The notes under the pieces: generated by a model
What the model was told of the DNA's origin: nothing
Database searches by the model: none
What the model saw: only the letters and a program-made list of their open reading frames with translations
Assembly: GCF_032773895.1 (NCBI RefSeq)
Contig: NZ_CP120416.1
Span: 3,687,001 to 3,751,000, forward strand
DNA length: 64,000 bases
Direction: 5' to 3'
DNA from: Teredinibacter sp. KSP-S5-2
GTDB lineage: Bacteria; Pseudomonadota; Gammaproteobacteria; Pseudomonadales; Cellvibrionaceae
Position numbers and translations under genes: made by a program
Shown: piece by piece, positions 18,788 through 27,900 of the stretch
Layout of the letters: each line of letters begins with the position of its first letter
Numbering within the stretch: position 1 is the first letter of the stretch

Positions 18788-19414
18788 CTACCGGAGTGGT
18801 GTACGAGATGACCATAAGTAAAACTCCATCCTCAAAACAAACAACACGGTCAAAAAAATATATATGCCAAATCAAAAAAACACCCGTCACCTTTTTAACT
18901 GTTTTACTTTAAAGTGATCACTACATTAATACAGCGGGGTTTTGTAAGCCTGTTGTGTTTTGCCTTTTCTGCATTAACCCGAATATGATCGGATAACACT
19001 TTATCGCCTACGGAATACACATTTTTTGCTGTATACAGTTTAATAAATACATCCTCGAATAAATTATTAAGCTCCCCATCTGTAACGCTAAACACTTTCC
19101 TCTCATTTTATTTTTTATTGTCGTCGCGATTTGCTGCAACGAACAACAAGGTAGTAAAAACACGTTTCAATTATTACGATTTAATACTTACATCCGATTG
19201 ATTTATTTTTTTTAAGTTGCTTAAATCGAACTCAAGGAATCTTCCTCAGCTTCTCTTAGATTTTTTATGGACGGCGGTACTATCAGCGCAGATTGAAGCG
19301 CAAGGAAAGGTAGAAACTGCATGCTGTAACCGGGAGCTAGAGATACACGGAAGTCATAACACTAATAATTGATACCTTTTTCTTATTAATACGAATTTTC
19401 GGACGGAGATAATA
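18788..19414. other. Long intergenic region upstream of the GH5 gene
   Basis: About 630 AT-rich bases. Apart from one doubtful small minus-strand frame (18904-19095), I see no gene or RNA. The last 150 bases should hold the promoter of the GH5 enzyme. Confidence 0.45.
18904..19095 (-). CDS. Doubtful small ORF
   Basis: A 63-residue frame starting with GTG, with a protein-like mix of charged and hydrophobic residues (MFSVTDGELNNLFEDVF at its start). A purine-rich GAGAGG lies immediately before the start but too close for a good ribosome-binding site. No family is recognised and the position is between two plus-strand genes. It may be a chance frame. Confidence 0.2.
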   Translation of the reverse strand: MFSVTDGELNNLFEDVFIKLYTAKNVYSVGDKVLSDHIRVNAEKAKHNRLTKPRCINVVITLK

Positions 19415-21061
19415 ATGAATAACCTAGTCAAATTCGTTTTAGCGGCAGCGCTTGGCCTTGTAGGCGCGCAGAGCCTTGCTATTGACTGCACGGATTACCC
19501 TATTTATCAGCCCAACCAAACCGTAGTCGGCACTGGCGATCGAGTCAGAATTGGCGACAACGTTTACGAATGCCTGGTAGGCGGCTGGTGCTCACTGGAT
19601 GGCCCATACCTACCCGGATCAGGCTGGGCGTGGGAATATGCCTGGAAGCTGGTTGGCGTATGCGATATTTCCAGCAGCAGTTCATCCTCCAGCAGTTCCA
19701 GTTCCACAAGCTCTTCAAGTTCCAGCAGCTCCTCCAGTAGCTCGAGTTCATCTTCAAGCTCCAGCAGTAGCTCTAGTAGCTCAAGCACCAGTTCAAGTTC
19801 ATCAAGCAGCTCTTCATCCAGCGGCAGTAGCCTCCCCGTTTGCCCACCAAATGTATGGCAGCAAGGAACGGTATATGTCGGCGGCAGTGATCCCATTCTG
19901 GTTCCAGGGCCACCTCCGATGTCTTGTAAAGCAAAATGGTGGACGCAAGCCGAACCAAACCCAAATGACCAATGGGGTCCATGGGATTGTGAGCCATGCC
20001 AGATTTCTTCCAGCAGCTCCAGCTCCTCTTCAAGCTCAAGCTCTTCGAGTTCATCAAGTAGCTCATCCTCCAGCTCCAGCAGCAGTTCCTCCTCGTCCAG
20101 TTCTAGCAGCTCTTCATCAAGCTCCTCGTCTGGTGGAACACCCGTGGCAACTCACGGCCAACTGCATGTTTGTGGTACCAAGCTGTGTAACCAGAATAAT
20201 CAAACCATTCAGTTACGCGGTATGAGCACCCACGGTTTGCAATGGTATGGTTGGAACAACTGCTTAACCGAAGCTTCCCTGGACGCTCTGGCAAATGACT
20301 GGAAAGCGGACATTCTCCGTATTTCGCTTTATGTTCAGGAAGGCGGTTATGAGACCGACCCAATCGGTTACACAAATCAGGTAAACCGTTTAATCGAAGA
20401 GGCCACTGAGCGCGGCATGTATGCCCTTGTTGACTGGCACCAACTCTCACCCGGAGATCCAAACGCGAACTTGAATCTTGCAATCGATTTCTTCACCGAT
20501 ATCGCGCAAGCGCACAACGGCAAAAACAACATTATTTATGATGTTGCCAACGAGCCAAACGGTGTGACCTGGGATGCGGTACAGAGCTATGCGATGCAAA
20601 TCATTCCCGTGATCCGCCAACACGACCCAGACGCAGTGGTCTTGATAGGCACACACGGCTGGGGCTCTCTGGGGGTTTCGGACGGTAAAACCGCACAGGA
20701 TATCGTGAACAACCCGGTCACCTTGGATAACATCATGTACACCTTCCACTTTTACGCGGCATCACATGGACAAAGTTATCGCGACAATCTGGTTTGGGCG
20801 GCCGAGAGACTTCCTATCTTCGTAACCGAGTGGGGTTCACAAACATACACCGGTGACGGCACCAATGATTTTGCCAGCACGCAGGCGTATCTGGATATTC
20901 TCAACCAGTATCAGATTAGCTGGACTAACTGGAATTTCTCCGATGACTTCCGGTCTGGCGCAGTTTGGAAACAAGGTACTTGTTCCGCCAATAACAACTG
21001 GAGCACAGCTAACTTGAAAGAAGCCGGCCTTTGGGTACGAGATAAAATTCTAAACCGCTAA
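19415..21061 (+). CDS. Secreted GH5 (subfamily 2-like) glucanase with CBM73-like and CBM5-like modules
   Basis: Secreted glycoside hydrolase of 548 residues. Order: signal peptide (1-22, cut after LA), a CBM73-like module at 23-85 (YECLVGGWCS ... GSGWAWEYAW), poly-Ser linker 86-139, a CBM5-like module at about 143-196 (CKAKWWTQAEPNPNDQWGPW), poly-Ser linker 198-239, then the GH5 domain to the end. GH5 landmarks are QLRGMSTHGLQWYGWNN, the acid/base Glu380 in YDVANEPN and the nucleophile Glu472 in FVTEWGSQ; the catalytic set looks complete. GH5_2 enzymes usually cut cellulose or related beta-1,4-glucans, whereas both binding modules are of types mostly linked to chitin. Ribosome-binding site GGAG lies 9 bases before the ATG. 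A strong terminator follows the stop. Confidence 0.9.
   Translation: MNNLVKFVLAAALGLVGAQSLAIDCTDYPIYQPNQTVVGTGDRVRIGDNVYECLVGGWCSLDGPYLPGSGWAWEYAWKLVGVCDISSSSSSSSSSSSTSSSSSSSSSSSSSSSSSSSSSSSSSSTSSSSSSSSSSSGSSLPVCPPNVWQQGTVYVGGSDPILVPGPPPMSCKAKWWTQAEPNPNDQWGPWDCEPCQISSSSSSSSSSSSSSSSSSSSSSSSSSSSSSSSSSSSSSSSSSGGTPVATHGQLHVCGTKLCNQNNQTIQLRGMSTHGLQWYGWNNCLTEASLDALANDWKADILRISLYVQEGGYETDPIGYTNQVNRLIEEATERGMYALVDWHQLSPGDPNANLNLAIDFFTDIAQAHNGKNNIIYDVANEPNGVTWDAVQSYAMQIIPVIRQHDPDAVVLIGTHGWGSLGVSDGKTAQDIVNNPVTLDNIMYTFHFYAASHGQSYRDNLVWAAERLPIFVTEWGSQTYTGDGTNDFASTQAYLDILNQYQISWTNWNFSDDFRSGAVWKQGTCSANNNWSTANLKEAGLWVRDKILNR
19670..19831 (+). repeat. First poly-serine linker of the GH5 enzyme
   Basis: About 54 codons that are nearly all serine, broken by two Thr and one Gly. 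AGC, AGT, TCA, TCC, TCT and TCG are mixed, so the amino-acid run, not the DNA repeat, is what is preserved. Such linkers are a hallmark of Saccharophagus, Teredinibacter and Cellvibrio exoenzymes. Confidence 0.9.
20006..20131 (+). repeat. Second poly-serine linker of the GH5 enzyme
   Basis: An uninterrupted run of 42 serine codons (residues 198-239) between the CBM5-like module and the catalytic domain, again with mixed codons. Confidence 0.9.
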
Positions 21062-21068
21062 CAATCTT

Positions 21069-21107
21069 CCCCTTGCGGCACTTTGCTGCAAGGGGCTTTC
21101 CTTTTTT
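21069..21107 (+). terminator. Rho-independent terminator of the GH5 gene
   Basis: CCCCTTG pairs with CAAGGGG around GC-rich loop sequence (21069-21095), followed by CTTTCC and a T-run. It abuts the stop codon of the convergent gene. Confidence 0.85.
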
Positions 21108-22026
21108 ATTTATTTACCACATCGGCTGCATAGTCATCCGGCCTTATAACCTTCCAGCCTTCAACACCAGGGTGTATCACACCAGCAGCTTCATAGGCCC
21201 GTTTTACCCGGCCCATTTCGTGCAGTTTCACCAGTCCGCGATCTATAGCCTGTTTTACACGAAACCCTTGTGGGTGGTTTTTGCTGATTACCCAACCACG
21301 GGAACCATCCAGTTCAACTTTCAAATTGGGTTTAGGCTTTAAACTCAACCCGATTGCTGAATAAGTCAAATCCGAAGTACTTGGAAAGGCAATCAACATA
21401 AAATCGACGCGCTGGATATACACCATTTTAAACATGTGCTCCCAGTTCACGGTGTTGTAAAGGTGCTTGAGAGGAAGTTTATTTAGTGCATTCCAGTCAG
21501 GCCGCCATTGATGACTGGAAACCGCAGTCAGTTGACTAAAATCCAAGGCTTGCGAAAACTTGGGGTTATCCGGGTTCATATAAATTCCGGCAAAGTACTG
21601 GCCTTTAGTTAGAGTCTCGGCCGAAACAAACAACTGCGGATGGTCTTCTCCAACATCCTCCCGCCATATGGTATTGCTAAAAACAACCGCCTCACCTGCA
21701 GACATACGCAAAAGCATTCGGTCGTAGCTCACCCCACCCCATTTCTCTGGTTTTATATCTTTTTCCGGGATGCCCCCCAAAACCAGAGATTGCATTAACA
21801 GGACATAATCCACTAAATCGCGACGACTACCAGGGCGATCAAAGTTATCGATATCCAAAATGCTTTGCCCTTGCAGAAAGCCCGGCATATCGTCCATGAC
21901 GATATCCACTACCAATAAATTAATCTCGGACTGAGACTTGTCAGGTAACTCATTTGCGCTCAATGCGAATGAACACAAAAGCAACATCGATAACGAAAGT
22001 AACCGAATAAGAGAATGACTATTCAT
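21106..22026 (-). CDS. Periplasmic substrate-binding-protein-like protein (paralogue 1)
   Basis: A secreted protein of 306 residues with a signal peptide (MNSHSLIRLLSLSMLLLCSF..ALSA). The body resembles family 3 extracellular solute-binding proteins without a linked transporter. Two other members are in this window (22720-23655 and 59955-60839); shared blocks are DNFDRPGSRRDLVDYVLLMQ, the segment LTAVSSHQWRPDWNALNKLP, RVDFMLIAFPS and DGSRGWVISKNHPQG. The start at 22026 is preferred over 22086 because it gives a normal signal peptide. It is convergent with the GH5 gene. It may bind an oligosaccharide or act as a sensory binding protein, but no partner gene is evident. Confidence 0.75.
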   Translation of the reverse strand: MNSHSLIRLLSLSMLLLCSFALSANELPDKSQSEINLLVVDIVMDDMPGFLQGQSILDIDNFDRPGSRRDLVDYVLLMQSLVLGGIPEKDIKPEKWGGVSYDRMLLRMSAGEAVVFSNTIWREDVGEDHPQLFVSAETLTKGQYFAGIYMNPDNPKFSQALDFSQLTAVSSHQWRPDWNALNKLPLKHLYNTVNWEHMFKMVYIQRVDFMLIAFPSTSDLTYSAIGLSLKPKPNLKVELDGSRGWVISKNHPQGFRVKQAIDRGLVKLHEMGRVKRAYEAAGVIHPGVEGWKVIRPDDYAADVVNK

Positions 22027-22283
22027 CAAAATAATAACCGGAACATGAAGCAAGATAAAAACCTCAACTATAAGGATAGCTGGCAAAAAACGTTAAGACA
22101 CCTTTCCAAATAAGACAATGCCGAGACGGGTCCTCTCCATCGCCTGGAATAAAAATAGATATCCCCTTTTCAAGAGCTGGCTCGCTCCGGTAAAACAAGA
22201 GCGAGAAACAACACTGACAAAGCCAAACCAATCCGTTAGTCTCTGCTATATACGACTCCGACAAGCATCACATAGAGCAGACG

Positions 22284-22742
22284 ATGAACTATTGGCTATT
22301 TAAAACTGAACCTGCGGAATACAGTATTCTGGATCTCAAACATGAAAAGAACAGCACAGGACGCTGGGACGGCATTCGAAACTACCAAGCCAGAAATTTC
22401 ATTCGGGACAAAATTCAGATAGGGGATCAGGTTTTCATCTACCACAGTCAATGCAAACCCGTTGGCATTGCAGGCACGGCACGTGTGGTCAGCGAAGCCT
22501 ACCCTGATCCAGCGCAATACGATCCGGAATCCCATTATTACGACCCCAAGTCGACACAGGAAACCCCTCGCTGGTTTAGTGTGGATATCCAGTTTCAAAC
22601 AGCGTTTAAGCAGATATATCCGCTCGCAACCATAAAAAACCAAACGGCATTGGCGGATATGGTGTTAGTGAAACAAGGCCGGTTATCGATTCAACCCGTC
22701 AGCAGGCAGGAATGGCAATTTATTGTGAATCAGAATCTGTAG
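22284..22742 (+). CDS. EVE-domain protein
   Basis: A 152-residue cytoplasmic protein made of a single EVE domain, a PUA/YTH-like fold that binds modified bases in nucleic acids. Characteristic blocks are MNYWLFKTEPAEYSILDL at the N-terminus, WDGIRNYQARNFIRD, GDQVFIYHSQCKPVGIAG and WFSVDIQF. The length is typical for the bacterial stand-alone form. No modification or restriction genes are adjacent, so its target is open. Its end overlaps the convergent binding-protein gene by 23 bases. Confidence 0.9.
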   Translation: MNYWLFKTEPAEYSILDLKHEKNSTGRWDGIRNYQARNFIRDKIQIGDQVFIYHSQCKPVGIAGTARVVSEAYPDPAQYDPESHYYDPKSTQETPRWFSVDIQFQTAFKQIYPLATIKNQTALADMVLVKQGRLSIQPVSRQEWQFIVNQNL

Positions 22743-23655
22743 TATTACTGGCTGGTATTGATTCCGTCGGGTTTAACAGCTGCCAGCCCTTCACTTTGGG
22801 CGTGAAAAAACCAGAATCAAAATACGCTTGTCGAATTCGGCCCTGCTTATTCAACAACGCCATTCCTTTAATCAAAGTGGAAAAGGTATCCATTCCCTGC
22901 GCGTGGGATTTACTCACAACCCAATGGCGACTTCCTGGCAGCACAATGGCAAAACCGGGAATAGGTACCAGCTTCCTCTGATCGTACTCGATTCCCAAAT
23001 CGTCCTGATCTGAAAAACGGGAAAGCATAAAATCCACACGCATCTTCGACACCATATCAAACATAAGATGCCAGTTCCGCGCATGATGGAGCGATGCCAC
23101 CCCCAAACTCTGCAGTAAAGCCCAATCTGCCGGCCAGTTCTGATTAGAGACAGCTCTCAGCTCCTGGATTTCCTCAAGTGATGACGCCCGCAACGCCTGA
23201 TTGTTATTAGGGCTGGTATACAAACCAACCACAGATTCTCCATTCTTCAGCAGCGGCGGGGAAATTAGAAAACGGTTGTGATCAATATCCGACCACCAGA
23301 TACTTGATCCCACAGCAACAGCCTCGCCATTACCCGCAATACGTAACATACGCTTATAGTTTTCTTCGACAACGAAGCGCGGCTTCATTGTACTTCCACC
23401 TAACTCCAGAGCCTGAATAAACAGAATAATCTCAACCACATTTCTGCGAGAAGATGGTCCACCATAGCGGGTTAAAGTACGGTACTCCCGACCGTTTAAA
23501 AGCGACGCAATGTCTTTCTCATCATCAGGCGCAATAACAATATCAATGTATCCCCCGGCATGGGACGTCAGAGACATCCAGCACCCCAAAATACATAGAA
23601 TCACGACAGAAAGCCGTATTATTTTTTGCGAAAGAAGAAGTCGTAGATGCGCCAC
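22720..23655 (-). CDS. Periplasmic substrate-binding-protein-like protein (paralogue 2)
   Basis: A 311-residue exported protein: the N-terminal hydrophobic segment (about residues 12-32, ending in SHA) is a signal peptide. It is a paralogue of the proteins at 21106-22026 and 59955-60839, sharing SSRRNVVEIILFIQALELGG, LRAVSNQNWPADWALLQSLG, MRVDFMLSRF, PGSRHWVVSKSHAQG and the end KVKGWQLLN. The overall pattern fits the two-lobed solute-binding fold. No permease or ATPase gene is nearby. It is separated from paralogue 1 by the EVE gene on the other strand, so the pair probably arose by local duplication. Ligand unknown. Confidence 0.75.
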   Translation of the reverse strand: MAHLRLLLSQKIIRLSVVILCILGCWMSLTSHAGGYIDIVIAPDDEKDIASLLNGREYRTLTRYGGPSSRRNVVEIILFIQALELGGSTMKPRFVVEENYKRMLRIAGNGEAVAVGSSIWWSDIDHNRFLISPPLLKNGESVVGLYTSPNNNQALRASSLEEIQELRAVSNQNWPADWALLQSLGVASLHHARNWHLMFDMVSKMRVDFMLSRFSDQDDLGIEYDQRKLVPIPGFAIVLPGSRHWVVSKSHAQGMDTFSTLIKGMALLNKQGRIRQAYFDSGFFTPKVKGWQLLNPTESIPASNTTDSDSQ

Positions 23656-23940
23656 GTTTTACCAAAATAGAAATCTATTGCCCTGACAACACATAAGTGT
23701 AGTCGACAACAGCTAATTATTCACATTAGATATATGAAGAACGCGAGAGCATAAAAAAACGATGTCGCAAATAAATTCCAATTAAAATGTAAACTAATGC
23801 AAAATCGAGAAGCATTCTTTATTTTCTCAACGGATGATAAAAAAAATGTGAATAATCTAACCAAACACTTATAAAGTTCATTTTTTCTTAAGAGAAAGGT
23901 GGTTGAATAGTATAAAAATTTACAAACAGAAATCATTCCC

Positions 23941-24795
23941 ATGCCAAAACCGCACATGCACACAAAACACATAGTGGCTGGTTTTATTTTCCGCACTCTC
24001 GTTATTTTTTTATTCTTCTTTCATAGCTCAATCGCTTTCTCCCACGGCGATGGTAACGCCAAAATACATCAACTCGATCATCAAATTGAGCACAACCCGA
24101 ACAACGTAAAACTCTATGAAAAACGTGCCAAACTACTCATATTGAATGAGAACTGGAACAAGGCTCTACAGGATTTAAAAAAAATCGAGAAGCTAAACCC
24201 AGAAAATACTGACGTATATCTATCGCGAGCAGAAATTTATTACGCACAAAACAAATACAATAAGTCGCTTAAAAGCATTAATAGGTATCTGACCTCACAT
24301 CCTGACAACGTGCCTGGCCGACTTGTTCGGGCCCGTGTATACACCTCCATACAGCAAATAAATGAGGCAGAAACAGACTACCGTTTCGTACTCACTAATG
24401 CGCAGAGAACCTTACCTACCTGGTACACAGAGTTTGCCGAGGCGTTGCACAGCCACAATAAAAACGAGCAGGCAATACAAATTCTCGAGCAGGGAATGGC
24501 CACATTGGGAGACTTAAATGTTTTTGCCCTTACCGCCGCAGAAATCGAATTTAATTCCGGTCAGGTAAACGCGGCACTTACCCGTATTGATACCGTGTTA
24601 AACAAGGCTGACCGTAAGGATATCTGGCTGGCGCTACGCGGGGATTTCTTATTAAAAGCCAACCGAAAAGACGAAGCAAAAGCAGCATACACAGCGGCAT
24701 TGCGCTCCCAAGCCAATCTGCCACAACACATACAAAATAAACCCATCTCCAGGGAGCTGGTACAAGCTCTGGAAACAAAATTGAAAACACTCTGA
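23941..24795 (+). CDS. Exported TPR-repeat protein
   Basis: A 284-residue protein with an N-terminal hydrophobic export signal (about residues 12-35, ending in AFSHG). The rest contains about six tetratricopeptide repeats of 34 residues, for example NNVKLYEKRAKLLILNENWN, then ENTDVYLSRAEIYYAQNKYN and DNVPGRLVRARVYTSIQQIN. It is probably a periplasmic protein-interaction scaffold. It lies about 120 bases before the large phosphatase-like gene on the same strand and may be coexpressed with it. No clear ribosome-binding site is visible. Confidence 0.8.
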   Translation: MPKPHMHTKHIVAGFIFRTLVIFLFFFHSSIAFSHGDGNAKIHQLDHQIEHNPNNVKLYEKRAKLLILNENWNKALQDLKKIEKLNPENTDVYLSRAEIYYAQNKYNKSLKSINRYLTSHPDNVPGRLVRARVYTSIQQINEAETDYRFVLTNAQRTLPTWYTEFAEALHSHNKNEQAIQILEQGMATLGDLNVFALTAAEIEFNSGQVNAALTRIDTVLNKADRKDIWLALRGDFLLKANRKDEAKAAYTAALRSQANLPQHIQNKPISRELVQALETKLKTL

Positions 24796-24917
24796 TCCGC
24801 CATAAAAAAATAAAGGACCAAGTGTATCAATCACCCAATGCATTCTCGGGTGCAAACAAGTAGTGCTTTTAAATAACTAACATCAAATCCGCCTTTACCG
24901 GTGGAGGGGAGTTCACC

Positions 24918-27900
24918 ATGAAGACACGCCACTTTCTGGTCGTGGCTGTGTGCGCGAGTATTTTTTCTTTACTCAGTTCATTTAGCGCATACGCAGCCCT
25001 TACCAGAGAACCTTATATTCAATCAGTTTCGACCTCTTCCGCAGTAATTCGCTGGAGAACATCATCGGCTTCAGATAGCCGCGTCACCTTCGGAACTGAC
25101 CTGGGTAATATGACACAAACTGTCGATAGCCCAAGTTCGACCACCGAACATATTGTGACCTTAACCGGCTTAGCACCCGACACACGTTATTACTATGCGG
25201 TTGGCTCATCTACCTCGACGGAAGTCGGTTTCACTAATGAATATTATTTTGAAACCGCGCCCACTACAGGCTCTGCTGTTGATACACGGATATGGGTAGT
25301 CGGAGACCCCGGTACTGGTGACAATAATCAGGCCCGAGTCAGGGACGCTTACTACAATTTCGACAACACACATACCGATGTCATGCTTGCGCTTGGCGAC
25401 AACGCTTATAACAACGGTACAGAAAATGAGTATCAGCAAAACTTTTTCGATGTCTATGCCAATTTAATGCGCAACACCGCAGTGTGGCCAGCGCGCGGTA
25501 ATCACGAGCGTGACCTTGCCGTCCACGAAGCTAATTTTACCTTGCCAACCAATGGTGAAGCTGGCGGTACCGCATCCGGTAGCGAACTCTATTTTTCGTT
25601 TGATCACGGCAATATTCATTTTGTCTGCCTGGATTCGTTTACCTCATCCAACTTAAATGGCAATGCGATGTACGACTGGCTGGAAGCGGATTTAGCCTCC
25701 ACCTCACAAAAGTGGATTATTGCGTACTGGCACCACCCACCCTATTCGCGCTCCGATGCACACGATTCCGATAGTGAATCCGGACAACGCATCATGCGCG
25801 AACGCGCGGTACCGATTCTGGAAAAATATGGCGTCGACCTCGCCCTTGCCGGCCACAACCATTTTTATTCCCGTACCATGCTGATCAACAACCACTACGG
25901 CAGCTCCAGTACCTTCGATGCCAACCTGCACGCCATCGACAGCGGCGACGGTCAAGAAGCGGGCACAGGCGCGTATAACAAAGGAACTAACCCCGAAGGC
26001 GCGGTATATGTACTGGCTGGAAGCTCAGGCAAAATCGGTTACTCCATTATTCATCACCCAGCCAACCTGGTGGAAATAAAAGTCCTGGGCTCAGTCATTG
26101 TCGATGTCAGCAATGACCGAATGGATGTGAAGTTCCAACGGGAAACAGGCACCATTGCCGATTACTTCACCATCAAAAAAACGCCCCCCGTCAACACCGC
26201 ACCAAGTGTGAATGCCGGTGCAGATCAAGCCATCAGCTTGCCTGCGGACGCCATACTTAACGGCACAGTAAGCGACGATGGTCTGCCAACTTCCGGCGCG
26301 CTCAGCGTATCCTGGTCTAAAGTCAGCGGCCCCGGCAATGTCACCTTTGCCAACGCCAGCAGCGCAAACACCAACGCCAGCTTCTCTCTGGCCGGCACCT
26401 ATGTACTGCGTTTGACAGCAAGTGATTCCGAATTAGCATCAACGGATGACATCACCATTACCGTAAATCCACCGCCATCAAACCAGGCACCGACAGTCGA
26501 TGCAGGTATTGATCAGACCGTCACCCTACCCAATGCCGCCGTGCTTTCTGCCACGGTCACCGACGATGGCCTGCCGTTAGGGGTACAAGTGACAACAGTG
26601 TGGAGTGTGGTTTCCGGCCCTGGTACCGTGACCTTTACCAATACTGCTGCTGCCATTACTGACGCCAGCTTTTCTGTGGATGGCAGCTACGTATTACGTA
26701 TCACCGCCAGCGACACCGAATTTACCGCGATCGATGACATCACGGTAACCGTCAACCCAGAGCCCCCCAACCAACCACCCGTTGTAAGCGCAGGCCCTGA
26801 CCTTGGCACCTCGGTGAACAGTGCAACGCTTCTTGCCGGCGCAAGCGTAACCGACGACGGCAAAGTCAGCCCGGTTACGCTCACTTGGTCGCAAGTAAGC
26901 GGCCCAGGTGTGGCCACGTTTACCGACGCCAGCCAAATCCAGGCAACGGTTACCTTCCCCGTGACTGGCGATTATGTCTTGCAAGTCACCGCCAACGACG
27001 GCGAGTTCACCGTAAGCGATGACGTTGCGGTTACCGTGTCCGACCAACCGGTGGTGCTGGAAGAGGAAAACTTTGAAACAGGTTTTGGCAATTGGGTGAA
27101 CAGCAACACCGGAGATAATTACGACTGGACCCGAGACAGCAACGGCACACCTTCCAGCAGTACAGGCCCACTTACCGGCGCCAACAACAGCAGTTGGTAC
27201 GTTTATCTGGAAACCTCCAGCGGTCAAGGTGCCTACAACGCCGGAGACAACGCCATACTGGAAGGCCCAAGCATCAGCGGCAGTAATCGAACCCTCAGCT
27301 TCGATTACCACATGGTTGGCTCCAATATAGGCACACTGTATGTGGATGTGTACCACGCAGGCGCCTGGACCAATGGCGTGTTCAGTCTGAGTGGGCAACA
27401 ACAAACCAACCAAAGCGACGCCTACCTGACAGCGAATGTCGACCTTGGTCTGTATACCGGCAACATACGTGTTCGTTTCCGATCCGTTGCGGCAGGCGGC
27501 TGGCGAGGTGACATAGCCATAGATAACATCAAGATTCAGGGCATTCCTGGTGGCGGCACCGGTAATAACGCGCCGGTATTTAACGCCGACCCAATCGATA
27601 AGGGGTCAGTTGCTGCAGGCGCAAGCTTTGTCGCAAACCTCGCCAATGATGCCGTTGACTCAGATGGCGATAGCCTGAGTTTCAGTAAGCTTTCTGGCCC
27701 AAGCTGGCTCAACATCTCAGCCAATGGCGACATAAGCGGTACTCCGACTGCAACCGATGTAGGAACCAATAGCTTCCAGGTTCAAGTATCTGACGGCAGC
27801 TTGACCGATACCGCCACCATGACCATTACCGTGACCGAAGGAGACCTTACCGCGGTGCTACTCAGCGATGATTTCGAATCGGACTTGGGTAACTGGAGCA

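Noticed and set aside
19599-20225. 208-codon plus-strand frame inside the GH5 gene (and similar frames over the chitinase)
   Set aside because: It results from the second and third positions of poly-serine codons, which give Ala/Gln/Leu-rich shadow frames.
22087-22283. Possible 6S RNA gene upstream of the EVE-domain gene
   Set aside because: In pseudomonads an EVE-like gene can lie near ssrS, but no zapA or ygfA is present and I see no long closed-stem structure.
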